Shown here in pieces: positions 52,045 through 60,009 of a stretch of DNA of 64,000 nucleotides. The stretch is from JTS-RE37 sp041744575 (lineage in GTDB: Bacteria > Bacteroidota > Bacteroidia > Flavobacteriales > Flavobacteriaceae). The notes below the pieces were generated by a model, which did not search any database, had not been told where the DNA came from, and was given only the letters and a program-made list of their open reading frames with translations. How positions within the stretch are numbered: position 1 is the stretch's first letter; each line of letters begins with the position of its first letter. The DNA lies in assembly GCA_041744575.1 (NCBI GenBank), contig JBGTKP010000033.1, positions 169,889 to 233,888 of the forward strand. The letters are read 5' to 3'. The position numbers and the translations under genes are program-made.

Positions 52045-54489
52045 CTAAAAATTTCCAATTCTGATGATATCCGCAAAGATTCCGGAAGCGGTGACCTCAG
52101 CACCAGCGCCGGCCCCTTTGATGATCATCGGCCGGTCCGGATAGCGTTCCGTGAAAAACAAAACAATATTGTCACTTCCTTCCAAAGTATAAAAGTCATG
52201 ACCTTCAGGAATGATTTGAAGACCGACATTTGCCTTACCATTTTCAAATTGGGCAACATACTTTAATTTACTTTTTGCTTTCAAAGCTTTCTTATAAAGA
52301 TTTTGGAAGTGCGGCTCATGGTTTTTGAGGGATTCAAAAAATGCCTCCTTGCTTTCTGTGACCATACTTTCTTCCGGCAGAAAAGTATCGTTGATAATGT
52401 CTTTCATATCCAGCCTGTATCCACTTTCTCTGGCAAGGATAAGTATCTTGCGCATGACATCTGTGCCACTGAGGTCTATTTTTGGGTCCGGCTCCGTATA
52501 TCCTTCCTCCATGGCCCTTAAAACCACCTCGTGGAATGAGGTGTTTTCTGAAAAGGTATTAAATACAAAATTCAGACTCCCGGAGAGCACCGCCTGTATT
52601 TTGAGGATCCTGTCGCCTGATGCGATAAGGTTTTTGAGAGTGTCTATAATGGGCAGTCCTGCCCCTACATTGGTTTCAAAAAGGAACGGAGCATTGTACT
52701 CCCTGGAGAGGTCTTTCAGGTTCCGGTAATTCCCGTAGTCGGAGGAACAGGCTATTTTATTACAGGTCACAACGGCAATGCTTTGTTTCAGGTATTTTTC
52801 GTAAACACCGGCAATATCCCGGCTTGCCGTATTGTCAACCAGGATGCTATTCCTGTAATTAAGGATCTTCACCTCCCGAAAAAAGGCATCCTTATCTGCC
52901 ACAATACCATTGGCCAACGCTGTCTCCCAATTTTGAAGGGAAATACCGCCTTCCTCAAAAACCATGTTTCTCGAATTGGAGATCCCTATCAGCCGGATGT
53001 TCAGTTTAAGCTGCTCTCTCAGGTATTTCTTTTGACCCGCCAGTTGCCGTAAAAATTTCGATCCTACGTTGCCGACACCAAGTACAAAAAGGTTCAATTG
53101 TTTCACCTGTTCTTCAAAGAATTCCTCATGCAGGGTGTTAAGGGCTTTTTTAACATCACTTTCATTGATTACCGCAGAAATATTCCTTTCCGATGCCCCC
53201 TGTGCAATGGCCCTTATATTCACATTATTTTTACCAAGGGCGCTGAACATCTTGCCACTAAGGCCCTGATGACTTTTCATATTATCGCCTACCAGGGCTA
53301 TGATAGCGAGGTTCCTTTCAGCGGTAACAGGCCGGATATGGCCCAAGGCCATTTCATTGGCAAAGGCCTTATTGATCTTTAATTCGGCCCGGGTAGCATC
53401 ATGGTCAGAAATTCCGATGCAGATAGAATGTTCTGAAGAAGCCTGGGTGATCAGGACCACACTGATGGCTTCTCCTGACATCACCTCAAAAAAGCGTTTG
53501 GAAATGCCGGGAATGCCAATCATCCCCGGCCCCTCGAGCGACAATAGCGCAATACCAGGAATATTGCTGATTCCGCGAACGGTTTTGCTATTTCCGCTAT
53601 CATTTTTGGTGATCCAGGTGCCTTCTGCAGCAGGATCAAAGGTATTCTTAATGCGGATAGGGATACCCTTTGAGAACACTGGTTGAATGGTTGGAGGATA
53701 TAATACCTTTGCCCCAAAATGCGATAATTCCATGGCCTCCTCATAGGAAATATCCCGAATGGCTCTTGCTTGTTTAACCACTCTTGGATTTGCCGTATAC
53801 ATGCCACTGACGTCCGTCCAGATCTGTAATTCTTCCGCGTTCAGCGCGGCGGCAAAGACGGCGGCAGAATAATCAGAACCGCCCCGCCCCAGGGTCGTAA
53901 CATTTCCTGAGGGCGTAGAACCAACAAACCCGGGCAACACAGTGATTCGATGTTGATTCTGATTAAAAAAACCGGTACATGCCTTATTGGAAGCGTTAAA
54001 ATCTACCATGGCTTTTCCATAGTTGTCATCAGTTATTATCAGTTCCCTGCTATCTTTAAAGATGGCGTCCATCCCTTTCACCTTAAAATACTCTCCTATG
54101 ATAAATGAGGACAACAATTCGCCGAAACTTACTATTTTGTCCGATAGCCTTGCAGTAGTTTCGCCTATCAGATATGCCCCTTCCAACAAGGTATCCAGAA
54201 TGTTCAGGTCGCTCTTTACCTTACTTAATATAGGGCTTTGCGAGGCGATGGGGATCAGTTCCTTTACGGTCTGCAGGTGCTGCCGCTCAATGTCCTTAAC
54301 CACATCACTGTATGCCGGATCCTGCCGGGAAGCCAGGTGGGCGGCCCGAAGCAGCAGATCTGTGATCCCTCCAAAAGCAGAAACTACCACAACGACACGA
54401 TGATCAGAAGCGCCGGCAACGATCTGCTGTACCAAACCTATGTTTTTCGCATTGGCTACAGAGGTTCCGCCAAATTTGAGAACTTTCAT
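52045..54489 (-). CDS. thrA: Bifunctional aspartokinase / homoserine dehydrogenase
   Basis: 814-aa fusion catalysing the first and third steps from aspartate to homoserine. Aspartokinase domain: KFGGTSVANAKN at the start, TTLGRGGSDYSAAVFAAAL and SYEEAMELSHFGAKVLYPPTI (about 1-290). Central ACT regulatory domains (about 310-460) have GISNIPGIALLSLEGPGM and VGDNMKSHQGLSGKMFSAL. The homoserine dehydrogenase (about 470-814) has LFVLGVGNVGSKFLRQL, DNTAS, TCNKIA, TNVGAGLPIID, GSLNFVF and YTEPDP---DLSGTDVMRKILILARE. All three parts look intact. First gene of the thrABC operon and probably feedback-inhibited by threonine. Confidence 0.96.
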   Translation of the reverse strand: MKVLKFGGTSVANAKNIGLVQQIVAGASDHRVVVVVSAFGGITDLLLRAAHLASRQDPAYSDVVKDIERQHLQTVKELIPIASQSPILSKVKSDLNILDTLLEGAYLIGETTARLSDKIVSFGELLSSFIIGEYFKVKGMDAIFKDSRELIITDDNYGKAMVDFNASNKACTGFFNQNQHRITVLPGFVGSTPSGNVTTLGRGGSDYSAAVFAAALNAEELQIWTDVSGMYTANPRVVKQARAIRDISYEEAMELSHFGAKVLYPPTIQPVFSKGIPIRIKNTFDPAAEGTWITKNDSGNSKTVRGISNIPGIALLSLEGPGMIGIPGISKRFFEVMSGEAISVVLITQASSEHSICIGISDHDATRAELKINKAFANEMALGHIRPVTAERNLAIIALVGDNMKSHQGLSGKMFSALGKNNVNIRAIAQGASERNISAVINESDVKKALNTLHEEFFEEQVKQLNLFVLGVGNVGSKFLRQLAGQKKYLREQLKLNIRLIGISNSRNMVFEEGGISLQNWETALANGIVADKDAFFREVKILNYRNSILVDNTASRDIAGVYEKYLKQSIAVVTCNKIACSSDYGNYRNLKDLSREYNAPFLFETNVGAGLPIIDTLKNLIASGDRILKIQAVLSGSLNFVFNTFSENTSFHEVVLRAMEEGYTEPDPKIDLSGTDVMRKILILARESGYRLDMKDIINDTFLPEESMVTESKEAFFESLKNHEPHFQNLYKKALKAKSKLKYVAQFENGKANVGLQIIPEGHDFYTLEGSDNIVLFFTERYPDRPMIIKGAGAGAEVTASGIFADIIRIGNF

Positions 54490-55059
54490 TGAGCTGATGA
54501 ATTACATTTAGAAAAGAAAAGCGCTAAGCTATGAAAAAACGGAGGGATATGCTGCATTTACCCCAAAGGGGTGAGGAAAAGAAAAGAGGGGCAAAGCAAA
54601 CGACTTGTTTTCATTTTATTTCAGGTAAGGGTAACGACGTCCTTTCCAAAAATTGCAGGGGTAGTGCACATAGGAAAACAAAAATAGGACTTTGGCCTCA
54701 TGTATCATATAATCCTTGGCATTTTTCTTCCCTGGCCTTCCTTTCTATTCACCTTAAATGCAAAGAACAAAGGGGAACCGGCCGTAGGGGTGAAATGCTG
54801 ATATTCCCTTCTGTGGAAGCTTCCACTTTTAAAAGGCCTATGTATCCTTTGTCAAATTCAATGTGGTGAATTTTTAAACTGGTATAAATCGATGATGAGA
54901 CGAGCGGAAGCAGGACGCCATCTTCTCCTGAAAGACAGTGGAACTGAATTAATTCTTACCTTTAAATGGGATAAAACCCGCACCTCGGATAATGATGAAG
55001 GGAAGTATACGATATAGGAGATGCAAAAAAAAGGAGCACACAGGCATTTACACTAACCC
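54490..55059. other. 570-base intergenic region between divergent thrA and nnr
   Basis: On the thrA strand a perfect -7 element TATTTTTG (54686-54679) is found, which would give a leader of roughly 180 bases. That leader holds an 18-codon open frame (54614-54558) ending in a small hairpin ACCCC-AAA-GGGGT (54560-54572). On the plus strand a 41-codon frame runs 54892-55017, ahead of nnr. A longer plus-strand frame at 54531-54869 looks like chance. None of these is strongly supported. Confidence 0.4.
54558..54614 (-). CDS. Possible thr leader peptide
   Basis: 18-codon frame MKTSRLLCPSFLFLTPLG in the thrA leader, ATG to TAA, with a five-pair hairpin overlapping its stop. A leader peptide upstream of a threonine operon suggests attenuation, but the peptide has only two threonines and no isoleucine run, and no clear terminator follows before thrA. 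Low confidence. Confidence 0.2.
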   Translation of the reverse strand: MKTSRLLCPSFLFLTPLG

Positions 55060-56604
55060 ATGAAAATATTCAGTGCCAGGCAGATATACGAAGCGGACAA
55101 GCTGACTATAAAAAATCAGCAAATTACCAGCGATGCCCTGATGGAAAGAGCGGCCTTGCAGTTGTTCAACTGGATCGACCATCGACTTGCAGGGGCCCAA
55201 ACCAAAATACATCTTTTCTGTGGTATAGGAAATAACGGTGGGGATGGCATCGCCCTGGCCCGGCACCTGAAAGATCATGGCTATCATTTAGAAGTTCATG
55301 TAGTCAATTACAGTGACAAACGATCTTCCGATTTTCTAATCAATCTTGACCGGCTGAAAGCGCGAAAGGTATGGCCCAATTTCTTAAATGCCTCGTCCTC
55401 TTTTCCCGAAGTTGGCGCAGATGATATCCTGGTGGATGCCATCTTCGGAATCGGTCTTAACAGGCCACCCGACCCCTGGGTCATAAACCTGATCAGAAAA
55501 ATAAACGACTCTGGAGCTTTCATACTTTCTGTTGATGTGCCCTCCGGACTCTATTCAGATAATGTTCCAAATGATCCCGGAGCAGCAATCCAGGCAGATT
55601 ATGTACTCACTTTTCAGGCACCGAAACTCGTTTTCTTTTTGCCCGAAACAGGGCACTACATCGGAGAATGGGAAGTTCTCGACATAGGATTGGATCCGGA
55701 ATACCTTCGCGATACGAAAACCATGTATTCCTTGACGGGCAAAAATGAAGTCCTGGAGGGATACCTGCCCAGAAGCAAGTTCAGCCATAAGGGGACCTAC
55801 GGCCATGTACTGGTCATTGGCGGAAGCTACGGAAAGATTGGTGCGGTCATCTTATCTTCCAGAGCGGCACTTCATACAGGTTGCGGCCTGGTCACGGCTT
55901 ATATCCCGGCCTGCGGCTACGGCCCTTTACAAGCGGCATTGCCTGAGGCCATGGTACTCACTGACAGGGATGATGACAGCATCTCCGACATCAGGGTGGA
56001 AATGGATCCCAGTGTCATTGCCATTGGAATGGGAATGGGTCAGGGAGCCAAAACGCTGAAAGCCTTTGCAGAATTTTTGGAAACCTGCAAAAGTCCTCTT
56101 GTAATTGATGCTGATGGCTTGAATATGCTGGCAGGCAGGAAGGGCCTGATGAAAAAACTTCCGGCTCAAACCGTTCTCACTCCACATCCCAAAGAATTGG
56201 AAAGGCTGATAGGCCCTTGGAAGAACGACTTCCAAAAGCTGGAAAAGACCAGAAAATTCTCAAAGAAGTATGACTGCATCGTGGTGGTCAAGGGAGCCCA
56301 TACCATCACGATATATAATGACAAAGGTTACGTGAATACTACCGGAAATCCGGGAATGGCTACCGGCGGTAGCGGCGATGTGCTTGCGGGGATGATTGCC
56401 GGACTAATAGCAGCGGGGTATGCAGCACTTCAGGCGGCCATTTTTGGGGTCTACCTGCATGGCAGGGCGGGGGACCTCGCCGCTGACTATTCTGGGTTAG
56501 AGGCACTGACTGCGTCCTCTCTCATCGAAGCAATTGGAGGCGCTTTTAAGGATTTGTATACGCCGCTGACCCAAGGCAGGGACGACGCTGAAATGATGGA
56601 CTGA
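55060..56604 (+). CDS. nnr: Bifunctional NAD(P)H-hydrate epimerase / ADP-dependent dehydratase
   Basis: 514-aa repair enzyme for hydrated NADH and NADPH. The N-terminal epimerase (YjeF_N) has ARQIYEADKLTI, ALMERAALQLFNW and CGIGNNGGDGIALARHL (about 50-66). The C-terminal dehydratase, ribokinase-like, has SHKGTYGHVLVIGGSYGKIGAV (about 240-260), VIDADGLNML, VLTPHPKELERL, VVVKGAHT and the ATP/ADP loop TTGNPGMATGGSGDVLAGMIAGL (about 427-449). Length and domain order are standard. A single-gene transcript, convergent with the hypothetical at 56614. Confidence 0.95.
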   Translation: MKIFSARQIYEADKLTIKNQQITSDALMERAALQLFNWIDHRLAGAQTKIHLFCGIGNNGGDGIALARHLKDHGYHLEVHVVNYSDKRSSDFLINLDRLKARKVWPNFLNASSSFPEVGADDILVDAIFGIGLNRPPDPWVINLIRKINDSGAFILSVDVPSGLYSDNVPNDPGAAIQADYVLTFQAPKLVFFLPETGHYIGEWEVLDIGLDPEYLRDTKTMYSLTGKNEVLEGYLPRSKFSHKGTYGHVLVIGGSYGKIGAVILSSRAALHTGCGLVTAYIPACGYGPLQAALPEAMVLTDRDDDSISDIRVEMDPSVIAIGMGMGQGAKTLKAFAEFLETCKSPLVIDADGLNMLAGRKGLMKKLPAQTVLTPHPKELERLIGPWKNDFQKLEKTRKFSKKYDCIVVVKGAHTITIYNDKGYVNTTGNPGMATGGSGDVLAGMIAGLIAAGYAALQAAIFGVYLHGRAGDLAADYSGLEALTASSLIEAIGGAFKDLYTPLTQGRDDAEMMD

Positions 56605-56613
56605 CCAGGAATT

Positions 56614-57015
56614 CTATTTTGACAGCACCCGTCTTTTAATCCATGCCAGGGCGTTATCATAATTGATAAAGAACTTCATTGCCTTTTTATAAAAGAGCTT
56701 TTCGATCTTAAAATTATGCATATCAATTTCTTTGATAGACACTACCGCGAAAGCACACAGGTTGGTCAGTTCCCTGAGGTAATTATAAGTTGTTGGATCA
56801 ATTGCGAAAGAATTTTTGCGCAGGCTGATGATTCCAAATTTTCGATCCCTGAAATGGATTTCGGAAATCCCGATTATTTGATACACCCGCTCCAAAGTTA
56901 GCGTAGCTCCCTCATCAAAAATGCAAACCATGTGATTTTCAAAAACCTGAACAATTCCATTGTCCAGATGATATTCCCGTACAATGACAATTTTTTTAGT
57001 CGGTTCGACCTTCAT
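56614..57015 (-). CDS. Conserved hypothetical protein, SpoIIAA/STAS-like
   Basis: 133-aa cytoplasmic protein. Alternating strands and helices (IVIVREYHLDNGIVQVFENHMVCIFDEGATLT, FGIISLRKNSFAIDPTTYNYLREL, ending in KFFINYDNALAWIKRRV) resemble the SpoIIAA/STAS-like small proteins of Bacteroidota, in which a final F-x-x-x-x-x-A-x-x-W-I helix is usual. The family link is a judgement from this pattern. Nothing shows a function. It sits alone between nnr and clpC. Confidence 0.65.
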   Translation of the reverse strand: MKVEPTKKIVIVREYHLDNGIVQVFENHMVCIFDEGATLTLERVYQIIGISEIHFRDRKFGIISLRKNSFAIDPTTYNYLRELTNLCAFAVVSIKEIDMHNFKIEKLFYKKAMKFFINYDNALAWIKRRVLSK

Positions 57016-57137
57016 TTCCTTTTAATTATAGTGTCCGGAACGAAAGTAGCCGTATGTACTGCCATCGAGAAAAATATTAGATGAAAGGCGTAAATATCGT
57101 TTATATGGTTTGTGGGAAACCTCTTTCAACTCAATTA

Positions 57138-57166
57138 ATAAAAAAAGGGCTCTGAAAACAGAGCCC
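57138..57166 (-). terminator. Intrinsic terminator of clpC
   Basis: On the minus strand GGGCTCTG-TTTT-CAGAGCCC (eight perfect pairs), followed by a T run of about nine. It lies 25 bases after the clpC stop codon. Confidence 0.85.
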
Positions 57167-57190
57167 TCCAACATTGAATTTTATAATGAA

Positions 57191-59740
57191 TTACGCTTTT
57201 GAAGGCTTTTTTGGCTTATTTATTTTGATAAATAATTCCCCTTTACCCTCATCGAGGTCCATGTCAATACTATCTCCTTCCTCGAGTTTTGAATTTACAA
57301 TTTCCTCGGCAAGGGTATCTTCGATATATTTCTGGATGGCGCGCTTAAGCGGCCTTGCTCCATACTCTTTATCAAATCCCTTTTCAGCTATGTAATCCTT
57401 TGCCTTGTCCGACAGGTTGAGTTCATATCCGATGTCCTTGATCCTGAGAAACAATTTATTGAGTTCAATATCTATAATGCTGTGGATGTGGGTACGATCC
57501 AGCGGATTAAATACCACCACATCATCAATCCTGTTCAGGAATTCAGGGGCGAAAGCCTTTTTCAAAGCGTTTTCAATCACACCTTTCTGATAGCCGTCTG
57601 CCTGCGATTTTTTCGCTGCTGTACCAAACCCAACGCCTTGTCCGAAATCCTTTATCTGTCGTGCTCCGATATTGGAGGTCATGATGATGATGGTATTCCT
57701 GAAATCAATTTTTCTGCCGAGACTGTCAGTCAGAAAACCGTCATCGAGGACTTGCAGCAGCATATTGAATACGTCAGGATGTGCTTTTTCAACTTCGTCC
57801 AGTAAAATTACCGAATAGGGTTTTCTTCGAACTTTCTCTGTGAGTTGTCCGCCTTCTTCATATCCAACATATCCCGGAGGCGCACCTACGAGTCTTGAAA
57901 TGGCGAATTTCTCCATATATTCACTCATATCAATCCGGATCAGGGCATCTTCCGAATCGAAAAGTTCCTTGGCCAGAATTTTGGCAAGTTGGGTCTTTCC
58001 GACACCTGTCTGCCCCAAAAAGATAAAGGAACCAATGGGTTTATTCGGGTCCTTCAAACCCGCCCTGTTACGCTGTATGGCTTTTGCCACCTTGGCAACG
58101 GCTTCATCCTGCCCGATGACATTGTTCTTTATCAGCTGAGGCAGTTCCGCCAGCTTATTACTTTCCGTCTGAGCAATTCGGTTTACCGGGATGCCGCTCA
58201 TCATGGAAACCACATCGGCGACATTGTCTTCCGTTACAGTTTCACGGTGTAACTTACTATCCTCTTCCCATTTTTCCTGTGCAATGCCGAGGTCCTTCTC
58301 GAGGCGTTTTTCGTCATCCCGCAATTTGGCGGCCTCTTCGTAGCGTTGTTTTTTGACAACACTGTTCTTGAGTTCCCTTACGTCGTCCAGCTGCTTTTCA
58401 AGTTCCAGGATCTGTTTGGGAACATCCATATTCACGATATGAACCCTTGACCCGGATTCGTCCATTGCATCGATGGCCTTATCGGGCAGAAACCGGTCCG
58501 TCATGTAACGGTTGGTCAGTTTGACACAGGCCAGGATGGCTTCGTTTGTATAATTTACATTATGGTGATCCTCGTATTTGCCTCTTATATTCATCAGGAT
58601 CTCAATGGTTTCCTCCACTGTGGTGGGTTCTACCATCACCTTCTGAAACCTTCGTTCTAGGGCGCCGTCCTTTTCAATATACTGCCGGTATTCATCCAGT
58701 GTGGTGGCTCCGATACATTGGATCTCCCCCCTGGCAAGAGCAGGTTTAAACATATTGGATGCATCCAGGCTGCCAGTGGCACCTCCTGCCCCGACAATAG
58801 TATGAATTTCATCTATAAAAAGGATGACATCTTCATTTTTTTCAAGCTCGTTCATCACCGCTTTCATCCGCTCTTCGAATTGTCCACGGTATTTTGTGCC
58901 GGCAACGAGTGAAGCGAGATCCAGGGTGACCACCCTTTTGTTATAGAGGATCCGGGACACCTTTTTATTTATAATCCTTAGGGCAAGACCTTCGGCAATG
59001 GCACTTTTTCCAACGCCGGGTTCCCCAATCAATAACGGGTTATTCTTTTTACGCCGGCTGAGGATCTGTGACACCCTTTCAATTTCCTTTTCCCGGCCTA
59101 CCACAGGGTCGAGTTTATTTTCCTCGGCCAGCTGGGTGAGATCCCTTCCAAAATTATCGAGTACCGGGGTCTTGGACTTCTTGCTGCCTTTCTGTCCCTG
59201 TCCGGAGCCAAATGCCCCTTCCTTACCCTCGGTGGGTTCATCAGAATCACTGGGAAATGATTCGGACGTAGGCGAGTCTATATAATCGTCATCGCTGGTG
59301 ATCATAGACTTGAATTGGTCTTTAACGCCGTCATAATCCACCTTCAGCTTATGAAGTAGTTTTGTTGTCGGATCATTCTCATTCCTGAGAATGCACAATA
59401 ACAAATGCGCTGTATTGATAGACGAACTCTGGAACAGCTTAGCCTCCAGGAATGTAGTCTTCAGTGCGCGTTCGGCCTGTCGTGTTAAATGCAGGTTCTT
59501 TTTATCTTTTTGGGAGTTGCCGGAATTAGGGTTCGCAGGGCTTAAAATCTCCACTTTTCGTCTCAAATGATCCAGGTCCACATCCAGGGCATCCAGTATA
59601 CTGATTGCCTTCCCGTTCCCATCTCGCAATAATCCAAGCATCAGATGCTCCGTACCGATAAAGTCATGACCGAGTCTTAATGCCTCTTCCTTGCTGTAGG
59701 CAATGACGTCCTTAACTCTCGGGGAAAAATTATCATCCAT
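57191..59740 (-). CDS. clpC: ATP-dependent Clp protease ATP-binding subunit ClpC
   Basis: 849-aa class I AAA+ unfoldase that feeds ClpP. N domain with two Clp-N repeats (about 1-145: FSPRVKDVIAYSKEEALRLGHDFIGTEHLMLGLL). First AAA: Walker A GEPGVGKSAIAEGLAL, Walker B VILFIDEIHTIVGAGG. A UVR-containing middle region (KNSVVKKQRYEEAAKLRDDEKRLEKDLG). Second AAA: Walker A GQTGVGKTQLAKILAKELF, Walker B VILLDEVEKAHPDV, sensor 2 YGARPLKRAI near the C-terminus. An acidic/serine stretch (about 150-185) links the N domain to AAA-1. Divergent from gyrA. Confidence 0.95.
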   Translation of the reverse strand: MDDNFSPRVKDVIAYSKEEALRLGHDFIGTEHLMLGLLRDGNGKAISILDALDVDLDHLRRKVEILSPANPNSGNSQKDKKNLHLTRQAERALKTTFLEAKLFQSSSINTAHLLLCILRNENDPTTKLLHKLKVDYDGVKDQFKSMITSDDDYIDSPTSESFPSDSDEPTEGKEGAFGSGQGQKGSKKSKTPVLDNFGRDLTQLAEENKLDPVVGREKEIERVSQILSRRKKNNPLLIGEPGVGKSAIAEGLALRIINKKVSRILYNKRVVTLDLASLVAGTKYRGQFEERMKAVMNELEKNEDVILFIDEIHTIVGAGGATGSLDASNMFKPALARGEIQCIGATTLDEYRQYIEKDGALERRFQKVMVEPTTVEETIEILMNIRGKYEDHHNVNYTNEAILACVKLTNRYMTDRFLPDKAIDAMDESGSRVHIVNMDVPKQILELEKQLDDVRELKNSVVKKQRYEEAAKLRDDEKRLEKDLGIAQEKWEEDSKLHRETVTEDNVADVVSMMSGIPVNRIAQTESNKLAELPQLIKNNVIGQDEAVAKVAKAIQRNRAGLKDPNKPIGSFIFLGQTGVGKTQLAKILAKELFDSEDALIRIDMSEYMEKFAISRLVGAPPGYVGYEEGGQLTEKVRRKPYSVILLDEVEKAHPDVFNMLLQVLDDGFLTDSLGRKIDFRNTIIIMTSNIGARQIKDFGQGVGFGTAAKKSQADGYQKGVIENALKKAFAPEFLNRIDDVVVFNPLDRTHIHSIIDIELNKLFLRIKDIGYELNLSDKAKDYIAEKGFDKEYGARPLKRAIQKYIEDTLAEEIVNSKLEEGDSIDMDLDEGKGELFIKINKPKKPSKA

Positions 59741-60009
59741 AAATTATCCTTTCAGCATTAAAATTAATAAATCTAATTAGAAGAACGTCAAATAGTGTAC
59801 CTATATTCGATAAACTAGGACTAAATGACGAAAAAAACCCCGATTTACAAAATAATTAACATGTGAATTATCAACTGATTAACCCCTTTTCCGTGTTGAT
59901 AAATTGTATAATAATGTGGCTTGTAGATGCTATGTTAGCTATGTTTTTGCGTATATTGCCCCATTGATTTAATTACAAATTAAACCACAAAAAAGCAGAG
60001 GTTTTTACT
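59741..60009. promoter_or_regulatory. Divergent clpC/gyrA promoter region
   Basis: For gyrA, TTG (59921-59923), 18 bases, then TGTTTTTG (59942-59949), a seven-of-eight -7 match, giving a leader of about 50 bases. For clpC on the other strand, TTG (59874-59872), 16 bases, then TTATTTTG (59855-59848), also seven of eight. Both are plausible; neither is certain. Confidence 0.4.

Noticed and set aside
54531..54869. 112-codon plus-strand frame between thrA and nnr
   Set aside because: Composition is atypical (basic, cysteine and proline scattered), no family resemblance, and it covers the thrA leader region.
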